Shown here piece after piece: positions 45,399 to 56,194 of a DNA stretch of 64,000 bases. Position numbers and translations under genes: made by a program. The DNA is taken from the NCBI GenBank assembly GCA_028583685.1, contig JAMXIF010001195.1, forward strand, positions 20,611,507-20,675,506, in the 5' to 3' direction. The DNA is from Petaurus breviceps papuanus. Taxonomy: Eukaryota; Chordata; Mammalia; Diprotodontia; Petauridae. A model generated the notes under the pieces. The model saw only the letters and a list, made by a program, of their open reading frames with translations. It ran no database searches and had not been told where the DNA came from. The stretch's first letter is position 1. Each line of letters begins with the position of its first letter.

Positions 45399-45467
45399 GG
45401 AAGGAAGGAAGGAAGGAAGGAAGGAAGGAAGGAAGGAAGGAAGGAAGGAAGGAAGGAAGGAAGGAAG
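45399..45467. repeat. (GGAA)n microsatellite
   Basis: About 17 uninterrupted GGAA units. GGAA runs are known binding platforms for ETS-family factors, though nothing here shows use. Confidence 0.97.
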
Positions 45468-45543
45468 AGCACAAATAATTATTCCAATATTATTCCAGTT
45501 AAGTTTATTTTCTAGTCCTTGCCCACACCTTGAGAAGTCCTAC

Positions 45544-45737
45544 CAGTGGTGGGGAATCTATGTACTCAAGTACCCTCTACTTCCTCAAGTGCAGCTTTTT
45601 GACTGAATCCAAATTTCACAGAACAAATGCCCTTAATAAAAGAATTTGTTCTGTAAAACTTGGACTTAGTCAAAAGGTCACACCCAAGGACCTGGAAAAC
45701 CACATGTGGCTTAGATGCTACAGGCTCCCCACCCCTT
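45544..45737. mobile_element. Palindromic hAT-like MITE
   Basis: 194 bp with inverted ends (CAGTGGTGGGGA...TCCCCACCCCTT) and a central hairpin 'acagaacaaat...atttgttctgt'. The whole element is an imperfect palindrome with no coding capacity, as in non-autonomous DNA transposons. The 'CAGNGGTGGGG' ends suggest hAT. An 8-bp target duplication could not be confirmed. A half copy lies at 36059. Confidence 0.75.
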
Positions 45738-45847
45738 AGAGAAACCAACCAATGTCCACCAGGGCATACCGCTACAGTAGTCAGAGATTAGAACCCAAAT
45801 TCAGGATTCTTTTCCTCTTGGCTTCTTCTTATAAATGCAAAAGCTCT

Positions 45848-46060
45848 ATCTGTAGCATCCTGGTGCCATGGAAAGATCCCTGGATTTGGAGTCAGAAGGC
45901 CCACTTTCAAAGTCTAGCTATGCCATTTACTACTTGGATAGGTAACTATTAAATTATATTACCCCTTTGGGCCTCTTTTTCCCATCTGTTAAATAAGAAG
46001 TCCTAGCTGACCTTTAAGGCCCATTCACACCTGAAATTTCTGTTCCTATGCTACTTTGAT
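45848..46060 (+). mobile_element. MIR-like SINE with CR1-type tail
   Basis: 'ctggatttggagtcagaagg', 'ctatgccatttactacttgg', 'gggcctctttttcccatctg' and the tail 'gacctttaaggcccattcacacctg...ctatg'. Confidence 0.75.
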
Positions 46061-46979
46061 CCTTCGCTTCCTTTCCTTCCCAAATCTGGAAAGTCTTCAT
46101 CCCTTCAGGGGGGTGAAGGTTTTGCATGAACCCCTTCCTTCTTTTATCTCCTAATGGAGAGTCCAGTGCTAGAAAGTCACCTTTTGAAATACTGACAAAA
46201 AGTGTATGTTATAGGTCTTTAGTCACTTTCTAATAGTAAATTTTGAACTTAAAGGGATAAAACAACTAAACTTGTTAACCCCCTTAGGAGATGCATGATT
46301 GATGATGACCTGACAGAATGAATGCAGTTCAATAATCTTCTGACTTTGTTGTAATGAATGTTTTTATATATGAAAAAATTTGAGCTCCATGTGCTTTTGG
46401 TGAAAGGAATGTACATTATATTTATTAATTTATAGAAAGTATATCAATAAAATGAAACAATCCTCAGTTCCAATTGACCAAGGGGTAGAAATAAACTACT
46501 CAGTTTATGTCTGAAAAAGTATTTGAACATACATAATATGGTACTTGATTATTATGGAGGAATAATACTTTTAGTCTAATAATTCATTTTTCCCCAAATC
46601 CTAAAAATAGCATCATCTTCAAATAGATTATTGAGTAGTATTGTAGAGGCCATTTTTCCGTTCTACTGGATATCTATACATTTTCTTGCTCCCAGACATT
46701 GGTTCTAAGCCTAATAGTATGGTTGTGGGTTTGTTTATTTGTTTTTTGTTTTGTTTTGTTTTGCATATTTGAGTTGTTTGTGTGAAATTAAGAGCATAAC
46801 ATATGAGAATTTCAACTCTGCACGTTCTGTGATAGAGCAAAAGTTATTTGCTGCCAAACAGATTTTTCTTTGCAATTTACTTTACATTCAACTAGATGCT
46901 GGTTTAATTTATACATGAATGCCTTTCTCTTCCCAATATTTTATCTTGAAGAAGAATTCTTTGTGTTTTATAGCACATC
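46061..46979. other. Unassigned sequence
   Basis: No repeat or gene recognised. Confidence 0.45.
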
Positions 46980-47170
46980 ACCCTGATTTGTCACTTTTCT
47001 TCATTTATCATTATTCTTTATTATGGTTCTTACAACCACCTCATAAGATAAACAGGCCTGACATTATTATCCCCATTTTACAGATGAGATTCACAGAGGA
47101 GAAATAACTTGAAGTTACACAGCTAGCAAGAGGTAGAACTGGGATTTAAATATTGGTCTCTCAGCTCTGA
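46980..47170 (-). mobile_element. MIR
   Basis: Antisense 'acaaccacctcataagataa', 'ttattatccccattttacag', 'gaagttacacagctagcaag', 'aactgggatttaaatattgg'. Confidence 0.8.
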
Positions 47171-47545
47171 GTTGTGTGTCTGTATCTTTTTCATTTTATC
47201 TCATACATATTTTCTAGGAAAATTAAATGCTTAAGTTGTATTCATTGATATTTTCAGCTGTGTCCAAGCATTTGTTATGGCATGGATAAAGGACTTGTAT
47301 ACTATTGGGGTTTATCATACTGGGACCACAATTGGACATCTGTTTTGGAAGGATTTATACCTCTCTTTTAATCTCATATATTCTAATTTGTATTCTTTCC
47401 TCAAACCTCTCCAGCTACCTCTTCTACTTCTATTCTGCTCAGCAAGGACTTTACCTTCTACTTTGATAATAAAATAAGAATCCATCCATTATGTGCTCCC
47501 TGCTTTTTCCAAATTGAACACCTCAAAATCCTTCTACATCACAGT
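47171..47545. other. Unassigned sequence
   Basis: Nothing recognised. The right part is pyrimidine-rich and may be decayed L2. Confidence 0.4.
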
Positions 47546-47655
47546 TGTCAAATACAAAGCTGAGAGGCTACACGAGGCTCACAGCAGTCCTAAGTATACC
47601 CAAATCAGATTAAAAATGTAACTAAGTATTTAGCACAATAAATAATATCATCACC
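47546..47655 (+). mobile_element. Non-autonomous DNA-transposon-like repeat fragment
   Basis: 'gttgtcaaatacaaagctga', 'ctcacagcagtcctaagtat' and 'cagattaaaaatgtaactaa' correspond, in reverse orientation, to the repeat at 54620-54920. Family assignment (hAT-like) is tentative. Confidence 0.45.
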
Positions 47656-47887
47656 CCCAAATTATTGCTCCCCTAAACTCTCCAGTTTTGATTAAGATAC
47701 CACCATCTTTAAGTCACCCAGTTTTTTGTAACCTGAGTAAACTTTGACTCTTTCCTCTCCCTCACCCCCCCAAGATTAAGTAACTTGTCAAAGCTTGTGG
47801 AATTAACCTCCACAGTATCTCTCACATTGATCACCTCTTCTCCATTCACACTACCATCACTTTCTTTTAGCCCCCTCATGGCTTTTT

Positions 47888-48037
47888 TTTTTTAAAGCAA
47901 TCGGGGTTAGGTAACTTGCTCAAGGTTACATGGCCAGTTATTTCTGGGTGTAGTGCTAAGTATCTGAGCCCGGATTTGATTCAGGTCATCCCGACACTGG
48001 AGCCGGTGCTCTTTCTCGCTGAGCCACCTGGCCGCCC
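47888..48037 (-). mobile_element. SINE dimer, unit 1 (distinct GC-richer subfamily)
   Basis: Antisense T-run, 'aagcaatcggggttaggtaa', 'caaggttacatggccagtta', 'tgagcccggatttgattcag', 'ctggagccggtgctctttct', 'gagccacctggccgcccc'. The wording differs from the common short SINE, so it is another subfamily. Confidence 0.85.
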
Positions 48038-48179
48038 CTAAGCAATTGGGGTTAAGTAACTTGCTCAAGGTTACATGGCCAGGTGTTTCTGGGTGGGTGC
48101 TAAGTGTCTGAGCCCGGGATTTGATCTCCAGGTCTTCTCAACACTGGAGCCGGTGCTCTTACTCGCTGTGCTGGCCGCT
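48038..48179 (-). mobile_element. SINE dimer, unit 2
   Basis: Directly abuts unit 1 with only 'ta' between and no A/T-rich spacer: 'agcaattggggttaagtaac', 'gttacatggccaggtgtttc', 'gagcccgggatttgatctcc'. A single 17-bp target duplication CCCCCTCATGGCTTTTT (47871-47887 and 48180-48196) flanks the pair, so both units arrived in one insertion. Confidence 0.88.
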
Positions 48180-49194
48180 CCCCCTCATGGCTTTTTACCT
48201 GGATTATTGCAATACTTTAAACAGTTGCCCTCCTTGCTTCTAACATTCCGCTTCTCCAAACCATCCTCCAAATGCCTCCTAAAATAATACTGTATTCTGA
48301 ATATATTTTCCTTTGTTCATGAATCTTAATTGGCTCCCCATTGCCTTTAAGATAAAATGAAAATTGTTCAACCTGCCATTTTAAATCCTTCATATTCTAG
48401 CCCCAGACTAATTTTTTAGAACAGTTTCCTATGACGCCCCTTTAAGCAATGTTCCAATCAAAATGACCTTCTTGCAGATGCCCACACTTGCCATTCAATC
48501 TCCTTTGACAAGGTCTATTTCCCAAACCAGGAATATCCTACCTCCTCTCACTTAGGCCTCTTATCATCCTTTCTTTACTTCAAGGCAACTCAGAATCCCC
48601 CTCCCAAGAAAATCTTTTCTTAACTTTCTTCCAAGTACTTTCCTTCTATGTACTTATCTCTTCTAATTGTTGAATCCCCTGCAGAATGAGTTCCTTTAAA
48701 AGCATTTTTCATTTTTCTTTTGTTTTTGTATTTATTTGTTTTTATTCCCATTCTACCCTTTGGACACACACTATCTGTGTGACCCTGGGTGAGTCATTTA
48801 TATTCTCAGTGCACCAGTCAATTTCTATAAGACTTTTTGATCCTCCTTAATTCTAGTGCCTTGTCCCCATTGACTATTTCCAAGTTATCCTATACATAGG
48901 CTTGTTTGTATGTGGATGTCTGCATGTTTTCCCACTCATTAGACTCATAATGCCTGGCACATAGTAGGAATTTAATAAATGTCTTTTGACTAACTTACTT
49001 GAAGAACAGATGAAAACCTAAATCATAGGGGGAGGTTTTGGTTTTTTTTGTTTTTGTTTGTTTTTAATTGGGAGATCCCTTTGCTAAGAAAAGTACACAT
49101 CTGGTTAAAAAAATAAATATTAAATGAATGAACAAACAAATGGGCCTAGCCCTGTATTTTACACATAATCAATGTTTGTTGAATGTTGAATTGT

Positions 49195-49312
49195 TTTAAT
49201 ACTTTTCTTAACTCCTCCCAGTTTCCACACCCACTAAGCAATAAGTGCCTTAAGAACAAGGATTGTTTCATTCTTCACATTACCTGACCCATAGTAAATG
49301 CTTACTGAGTGA
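49195..49312 (+). mobile_element. L2 LINE 3' end fragment
   Basis: 'agtgccttaagaacaaggattg', 'cattcttcacattacctgac' and 'catagtaaatgcttactgag' match L2 3' UTR. Confidence 0.65.
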
Positions 49313-50317
49313 GTATCACTGGAATTGAATTGACTTAGAATTGGGATTTCTCTCAATCTGAAGAAGGAAGATGTTTTCCTGACTGCTGCTGATGAAATTC
49401 TTCAAACTTGAAAAGTAGCATGGGTGACTGCCCCATCTCAATGATGGTTGCTTTTCTTCTTCCACCATGGAAGGGATGCCATGGCAATTAAGTAGAATTA
49501 TTATGGGGTTCTAGCTTGATTTCTCTTTAACAGAAGTATCTGTAGCCCAAAATAGGCCCATTTGTTTTCTGATGCAGGTGTAACATCTGTGGGATGCTCC
49601 TGGCTGTGTAATGGGCAGCAGCAACACAGTGATTAAGAAAATTTGTCGTTGGACCCATCTATTGATGGAGATGTATTGTAGTTGAGCATTCTCATTTGGA
49701 CAGGCATTTTCATTAGCCCAACTTAAAAGAAAGCCAACAGTCTAGGTCTGATGAGCTCACTTTATAGTTCAATAGAAAAGATCAAACACTTAATATGTTT
49801 GAAGATTGGGGCTCTGAAATACGTGTTTCCTTTGTTGAGAAATATGGATGATGATGAAGGGGCACAGATAAGACTGGCAGCTAATCTACATTTTTAGAGA
49901 GTACACTGGCTTTTATTCTAAGTCTTCAAGTCAGCTAAAGAAATAGTTTTCTGAAAATTACACATGCCTGCATCTATGCTCACAAAAATAAAGAAAATAT
50001 TTGAGGCAATTCTACAAATAATTCAAATTTTTAAAAGTCTTATAATGTAGTAAAAAATGGGATAAATTAGGCTGTCTACATTGGTTAGATTCACTGAATA
50101 ATTGCTCAGTTTTTCATCTCTCCTTTCTTCATAAATATAATAAAGTAACACGTCTGATTTTGGTTTATGGATATAGAAAACTGTCTTATTACTTTCAAGT
50201 AATTCCAATATTTTAGGAAGCTGTTAGGAAAATAACTTGTTTTCTTCAAATGAGCTGTTTATGCATGAGAAGCACAGAACAAAAAGACTGAAGTGTCATA
50301 TAATTTTGGTTTTAGGT
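49313..50317. other. Unassigned sequence
   Basis: No repeat or gene recognised over about 1 kb. Confidence 0.45.
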
Positions 50318-50464
50318 CCTGCTTTACACTGAGCAAAAGATATAATCAGTTAAGAACTTTATAAAAATAAAACAAAAGCTGACTATTACGGTTTCAGAGC
50401 ACATTAGAAATTGAAGCTTAATCTCAATTTTAGGAAAGGAAAACTATGTGTTCCTTATATGTGG
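50318..50464 (+). repeat. Unclassified repeat, copy A of a diverged pair
   Basis: Shares an ordered series with 57334-57494: 'tttacactgagcaaaag' against 'tttattctgagctaaag', 'aactttataaaaataaaac' against 'gactatgtaaaaataaaat', 'gaagcttaatctcaatttta' against 'gatgtttaatctggatttta'. Both copies end at the terminus of a minus-strand L2. Confidence 0.6.
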
Positions 50465-50597
50465 AAACACTTTGAATTCAATTTACCAAGCCCTTATTAA
50501 ACACCTACTATATGAAAGACACTATGCTAAGCACTGGAGACAAAAACAATATTACCCAACTATCCCTGCCCTCCAGAAGGTTATGCTCCACTTTTCT
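50465..50597 (-). mobile_element. L2 LINE 3' end, antisense
   Basis: 'caagcccttattaaacacct', 'actatgctaagcactggaga' and 'ctatccctgccctccagaag' are L2 in reverse. Confidence 0.75.
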
Positions 50598-51046
50598 CTA
50601 TTTCTGAAGTGGTCAGCCAAATCAGGTCATTCAGAGTCACCAAAAATACAAACAAACTAAAAACCCCCAAAACCTCCCAACCTCCCAATTTCCCTATCTT
50701 TCCCTACCAGAGCTGGATAGGTTTTAATGACTTAGGATGCTAGCTTCTCCCTGGCCAACAGGACTTTTCCTTAGCCTGGCCTGTTACAGGATTTTGTTTA
50801 GAATCCTCATTGCTAAAGCATTGCAGGCATTGATGACTGCCTGGATTAATAAAGGAAAGCATCCATGTAGAAGATATGCTGCCATGTTTGCCGGAATGGC
50901 TCAAGAACCCCTAGATAGATTAGGATTTATGTGTGTGACCTCTGAGTCAGTTTTTAATCCTAACTCTTTCCACATTACTTAATTTTAGTATTCCTGCAGT
51001 TCTTCCTTTATATTATGGCTCTGATCTACTTTTTAAATTGCCATTG
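50598..51046. other. Unassigned sequence
   Basis: Nothing recognised. The 81-codon frame at 50737-50982 has no motif. Confidence 0.45.
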
Positions 51047-51051
51047 CCATG

Positions 51052-51591
51052 TGTAGCAGCAAACACCCCAAGCGCGTCCTCAGGGTTTGCTGCTACCACA
51101 CGTTCTTGGATCTGCTTTGTTAAAGGAAAGCAACTCAAAATGGGTTAACAAGCTTACTTTAATCAGTCAGACATATATCGTTTACCTTGTTCAGGAGAAA
51201 AGGTCAGCACCCTGAACCTCAAAGTATACAGGCATAATTATCAAGACAGAAACATCAAGTAGACAGATTTCCAAACTGTCCAACCATTACATCCATACCC
51301 AGTCAACATCTGGGTTTCCACATCCTGGGTTTTTCAAAGCCGGGGGACTCTCAACAACGGCTTCCCAGAATTCAGATCAAATCACAGAATACTTCTCAAA
51401 GTGAGTCCCAAAACAAAGCTACACATCAGGGCTTATATAGCCTTCTCCTGGCTCAGAGAATGTAACAACCTTATTGACTCACTGGCCAATCAAGAAGTAT
51501 CTACTGAAAAACAAGCCTCCCCCACCCCAGGCTTCAGGTGCATTTCAGCCTAGGGGCAGGGAAGATCTTCCAAATTTTCATTCCCATTACA
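51052..51591 (-). mobile_element. Solo LTR, endogenous retrovirus (class III-like), family A copy 4
   Basis: 540 bp, TGTAGCAGC...CATTCCCATTACA, with a perfect 5-bp repeat CCATG at 51047-51051 and 51592-51596. It has the same promoter-like layout on the minus strand as copy 2 (ATTGG box, TATATAAG at about 51433-51441, ATTAAA). It is the closest relative of copy 2, so the two are from recent related insertions. No internal region. Confidence 0.93.
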
Positions 51592-51731
51592 CCATGGCTG
51601 TAATCTACATACGAATAACACTATGCTTTGACTGCTAACCCAAAATCTTAATGTTCTTCCTACCTCTAGTTCTCCCCTCCCCCAACTTGCTCTGCACATT
51701 TTTGTAAAAAATATTTTTCTTAAGAATTATT

Positions 51732-51885
51732 TTGGGACAGCTAGGTGGTGAGGTGAATAGAGCACCAGCCCTGGAGTCTGGAGGACCTGAGCTCAAATCT
51801 GGTCTCAGACACTTAACACTTACTAGCCCTGTGACCTTGGGCAAGTGACTTAACCCCAATTGTCATGCCTTCCCCCATCCAAAAG
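51732..51885 (+). mobile_element. Short marsupial SINE
   Basis: 'gggacagctaggtggtgagg', 'gagcaccagccctggagtct', 'cagacacttaacacttacta', 'cttaaccccaattgtcatgc', ending in a (TA)n-like tail. Confidence 0.92.
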
Positions 51886-51984
51886 CAAATATATATATAT
51901 TAAAACTCTCATTCTCAATAGCATTCATTGGGGTTGCACTACCTCTTGCATCCAGATGATTTTCCTTAAACTTCTTTGAATGGT

Positions 51985-53420
51985 TTCTTATCATTCTCAG
52001 TCTCCTTTGCTGGATCTTCATCAAGAACACACCCTCTATTGGCATATGTCCCACCAAGAGGTGTTCTAGACCCTCTTATCTTCTCTCTATTTCACTTGGT
52101 CTCATCAACTTTCATGTATTTAATTACCTTTTCTATGCTAATGATTCTCACATTTACTTAGTCTTCCTTAACCTTTCTGCTGATATCCAACCTCATATCT
52201 CCAAAGGCTTCTCAGACATCTCAAATGGAAGCCCATCAGTCATCTTAAAATCAGCACATCCAAGACAGATTTCTTTACTTTCCCTCCTAAACCCTTCTCA
52301 CAATCTACCTTTCCTATTACTACAGAAGGCCACACCATCCTCCCAACCCTCAGCTCATAACCTAGGTGTCATTCATTCTCAATTCCTCATGATCATTCAA
52401 CCCCCTCCCCCACCCAACCTATGGATTTTACCTTTCTTACATCTCTCCAATATGCCCCCTCTTCTCCTCTGATGCTGCTACCTCTCTAGGGGATGCAATC
52501 ATTATCTCATGACTAGACCATTGATACAGCCTGCTCTTGGGTCTACTTGCCTCAAGTCTTTCTTCATTCCAATCCATCCTCCATTTAGGCTTCAAAGTTA
52601 TTTTCATAAAGTACAGATCTTACCTTGTCACTCCCCTACTCAATAAATTCCAATGGTTCCCTATCATCTCTAGGATTAAATACAAAATTTCCTGTTTGGC
52701 ATACATGGCCCTTTGTAATCTAGCCCCTTCCTACCTTTCCAATTTTACACCTTACTCTAGATGGCAAACTCTTTGATCCAATGGCAAAGGACTCCATGAA
52801 GAAACACTCTATCTATTGTCTTAGAGCATTTTCTTTGATGGTCCTCCATGCTTGTAAAATTCTTCCTTTTCATCTTAGCCTTCTAGCATCTATGGCTTCC
52901 TTTAATTCCCAACTTAAATCCAATCTCTATGAAGCCTTTGCTAAACCCACTTAATTCTGGTGCCCTGCCTCTTGTTATTGTGTCTTTTTTTTCAGTCATG
53001 TCTAACTCTTCATGACCTCATTTGGAGTTTTTCAGCAACGATTCTGGAGTGGTTTACCATTTCCATCTCCAGTTCTCTTTACAGATGAGGAAATGGAGGT
53101 AGACAGGTTTAAGTGACTTGCCCAGGATCACAGAGCTGGTACATGTCTGCAGCTAGATTTGAAATTAGGAAGATGAGTCTTCCTGACTTAGGGCCCTGCA
53201 CTGTATCTACTGTACCACTAACTGTCCCCTTCTCTCTTACTTGCTTCCTATTTATACTGTACATGTCTTATTTGTACATACGTGTTTGTTTGTTGTCTCC
53301 CCATTAGATTGTGGACTCTTTGAGGGCATGGATTGTCTTTTGACCCCTTCCATATCCCCATCTCTTAGCAAAATGTCAAACACATTATAGGCCCTCAAAA
53401 ATGTTTATTGCCTATTTAGT
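51985..53420 (+). mobile_element. L2 LINE ORF2 to 3' end, best preserved L2
   Basis: Translation at 51976-52161 gives SVSFAGSSSRTHP and 'VPPRGVLDPLIFSLF', the reverse-transcriptase block normally GVPQGSVLGPLLF. 52135-52160 encodes a YADD-like YANDSHIY. 52537-52776 gives 'SSFQSILH...VTPLLNKFQWFPI', the L2 C-terminal part. The 3' end ('gtctccccattagattgtgg', 'cattataggccctcaaaaat') follows a SINE at 52985. Stops and frameshifts are frequent, and the catalytic second Asp-containing motif is altered. Confidence 0.85.
52985..53228 (-). mobile_element. MAR1-type SINE inserted near the L2 3' end
   Basis: Antisense 'ttcagtcatgtctaactctt', 'gattctggagtggtttacca', 'aagtgacttgcccaggatca', 'ggaagatgagtcttcctgac', 'gtaccactaactgtccc'. 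Confidence 0.9.
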
Positions 53421-53892
53421 GAATGACTCCCCTCATATTCCATTTTAGTCCTGTTTATTTACTTTCCCCTTTCCACTTCCAACTGATTCCAAATTATATT
53501 GTTTCTAATCAGATGCTTACTTTCTCCATATCTTCAAACGATGACAAAAACAGATATTCAAATTGTGTCCCAATGGGGCTAATAGAGAAATATGTTCTGC
53601 ATGACTTAATATATCATATTGCTTGTTTATTAAATGACTGGGAGAGTGGTGAGATAGTGGGGAAGAATTTGGAGCACAAATTTAAAAGACATCTTTAAAA
53701 GACAAATGTTAAAAGAAAACTTTAACATAATTGGGAAATATTTAATTAAATGATTTTAAAAATGATTTTTTAAAACTGTGCCTCACACAACATTTTTTTT
53801 CAAAGTTGGTCAAGATGAGATGACACTAGACTAGGAAAACAGGTCTTAAAATGAACTATAAATGATAATTAACATCATATAAGAAGGATAAC

Positions 53893-54108
53893 AGTGCAGA
53901 TGGGTGTCACACCTCCTTAGAGTGCCAGGCCTAGAGTCAGGAGTTCAAATCTTACTTCAGACTCTTACTAAGCTGAGTGACTGGGCAAGTCATTTAACCC
54001 TGTCTACCTCAGTTTTTTCATCTGTAAAAGCAGAAGGAAATGACAAACCACTACTAAGAAAACTCTAAAAGAGGTCACATAGAGTTGTACATAACTGAAA
54101 AAAAAAAT
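53893..54108 (+). mobile_element. MAR1-type SINE, diverged
   Basis: 'gcctagagtcaggagttcaa', 'gagtgactgggcaagtcatt', 'ctcagttttttcatctgtaa', 'gaaggaaatgacaaaccact', ending 'tgtacataactgaaaaaaa'. Confidence 0.85.
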
Positions 54109-54619
54109 GGCCGAGTGATAAAGAAGCATAAAACCCCTAAGGGTATCTTCCCCTCTCCCCCAAATGAGATGGTATCATCATGGTATGTTAATACTAGAGA
54201 ATGCCCATGAGTGTTTCTAACAATGACATCAACTACGAAAGTAATAAAGTATGCAGCAGACAAGTGGTAACAGATAACTAATGGTGTTTAAATATAGGTC
54301 ACCATCTGGGCTAAATTTGTAGGGCTTTTTGCACATTTGAACACTATGAAGACTGAGTATTCCTCTTTCCCTAGAAGGTAGCTTGTGTGGTGAGAAGTAA
54401 TAGGGCCCAGGGATAAAAAGAACAAGACTTGGCAGCAGAAGCTCTTGGTTTAAATTAAGTTGTTTTCTCTCTTTAAATCTGCCTTCCTAAGCCTGGAATA
54501 ACTATACCTACTTTATGTATCTCCCTAAGCTATACTGAGGGAAGAGATATAGACTAGGCCAGGGGTGAGAACCTGCGACAGGTTTTATATCTAACATTTC
54601 ATTAGTGTAAGGAACACCT
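54109..54619. other. Unassigned sequence
   Basis: Nothing recognised except a short 'ccaggggtgagaacctgcga' at 54561, which resembles one end of the palindromic MITE. Confidence 0.4.
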
Positions 54620-54920
54620 GCCCCTAATGAGGGTCAGAAATTACTCTGCAGTTTGTTGCCGAGATTGTGGTTCAAATTTCCATCAAAACAGGGCCCCTAA
54701 ACCATAATATTGATCTCTAGGGGCTGTGTATTGATTTAGAAAATCACATATCAATGTTTTCAATGTTTTATTATAGTTTTATTTATTTTCGTAAATATTT
54801 CCCAATTACATTTTAATATGGTTCAGTGGTACTCAAAAGTGTTCAGGCTTCACGTGGGAATGTTGTGGGCCTCATGCAGGTCATAATGGGCTATGTGTTT
54901 GACATATCTGTCCTCAAGGT
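54620..54920 (-). mobile_element. Non-autonomous DNA-transposon-like repeat
   Basis: 'aaaacagggcccctaaacca', 'gaaaatcacatatcaatgtt', 'aatatttcccaattacattt', 'tgttgtgggcctcatgcagg', 'gtgtttgacatatctgtcct'. It matches, in opposite orientation, the fragment at 47546. I recognise the type from marsupial genomes but not its exact name. Confidence 0.5.
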
Positions 54921-54924
54921 TCAG

Positions 54925-55537
54925 TGACTTGTCCAGGTTATGTCGGTAGTATGAATCAGAGGCAAAATTCAAACCCAGATCTTGATTCAAGAGAATTTCT
55001 GTATAACCTACACGAGGCTACATTGTAATAAGGAAGGTACAATTTAAATTGCAAGCTTTTTTGCAATTTAGAACATTATTACATGCTTGAAAACTATTAT
55101 TATCAAATAATAACAGAAGAAAAATAAATTAATACCTTTGAAAGTTCTTTTGGTCTATGATTATTTATTTCATGCCATTTATCTTTAGACAGTATATGGT
55201 ATTGAAGAATGTGTGTTGGATTAAAATTCCAGCTTCAGAGTTCTAGTATTTGCTGTCATTACTACTTAAATGACTTTTGTTAATTCATTCTTGGCATCTT
55301 AGTGCCCATGTCTGCAAAATAAGAGATTTAACCACAAGACTGGTAAGTTCCCTTTTAGCTCTAAACCTGTGGTCTTAAATGCATGAATTGCTAATAATAT
55401 TTTCATTTCTTTCATTGCCACAACATACCTCCCTAGCTCCTGGGGCAGAGATGAAAACATCCTTACCAAGTTGATTGCTGAACTAAATTAAAGACATTTT
55501 AATAACTTATACATGTAAATCCTCTTCTAGTAAAAAA
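54925..55537. other. Unassigned sequence, with a weak MIR-like piece
   Basis: 54900-54990 has a MIR-like 'ggttcagtgacttgtccagg' and 'attcaaacccagatcttg' antisense signal. 55200-55380 has a weak sense MIR pattern. The rest is unassigned. Confidence 0.4.
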
Positions 55538-55546
55538 TAGTTCAGG

Positions 55547-55728
55547 TGGGGGGAGGCTAGGTGCCGCATTGTATAGAGCACTGGCCCTGTAGTCAGAAGG
55601 ACCGAAGTTCTAATCCAGCCTCAGACACTTAGCACTTACTAGCCATGTGACCTTGGACAAGTAATTTAACCCCAATTGCCCTGCCCTCCCCCCTCCAAAA
55701 AAAAGCAAAAGTAAGAAAATAAAAAACA
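55547..55728 (+). mobile_element. Short marsupial SINE
   Basis: 'gaggctaggtgccgcattgt', 'gagcactggccctgtagtca', 'cagacacttagcacttacta', 'taaccccaattgccctgccc' and an A-rich tail. TAGTTCAGG at 55538-55546 and again at 55730-55738 is the target duplication. Confidence 0.92.
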
Positions 55729-55739
55729 TTAGTTCAGGA

Positions 55740-56194
55740 AATATAAACAATTAAACCAAAAATGAAAAAGACAGAGAGAGATGCTGAAACTATAGTATAT
55801 CCCTAAGTTAACATTGGGCAAGATTTTTTTTAAATAACTATAAATTTTTAATATAAATGATATTGTTATAGATGGGCTTTTTTATTTTTTTATCAGCAAG
55901 ATTTCTCCTAAATATTTTCCCCTCATGGCCCTCCCAAAGTGTGATTCTGTCCAAGGAATATGTCTCAAAGAAAAATAAAAAGATTAGAAGAATCAGTAAT
56001 ACCTATCCATAATCCATAAAGTCCGAAAATCTAGGCAATATGCCGGTCATGATCCTCCCACTTAGGCAAAGGAGTAGGGCTCACTTCACATCTAACATTA
56101 GGCTTTGCTTATTCTTTGGAATTTCACAGCATTCATTTTTAAAATTTTTTTTTATGATTTTTCTTTCCATTTACACTGTTGTAGTCATTGTATG
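55740..56194. other. Unassigned sequence
   Basis: AT-rich; nothing recognised. Confidence 0.45.

Larger units (their letters stand above)
47690..48995 (+). mobile_element. L2 LINE ORF2 to 3' end, split by a SINE dimer
   Basis: Sense L2: 'acatcattgatcacctcttc' like sequence, then after the SINEs 'acctggattattgcaatact', 'ttaattggctccccattgcc', 'accaggaatatcctacctcc' (C-terminal 'WNxLP' type region), 'caaggcaactcagaatcccc', and the 3' end 'ataatgcctggcacatagta' and 'aatttaataaatgtcttttgactaa'. A small MIR-like piece sits at 48765-48838. Confidence 0.75.
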
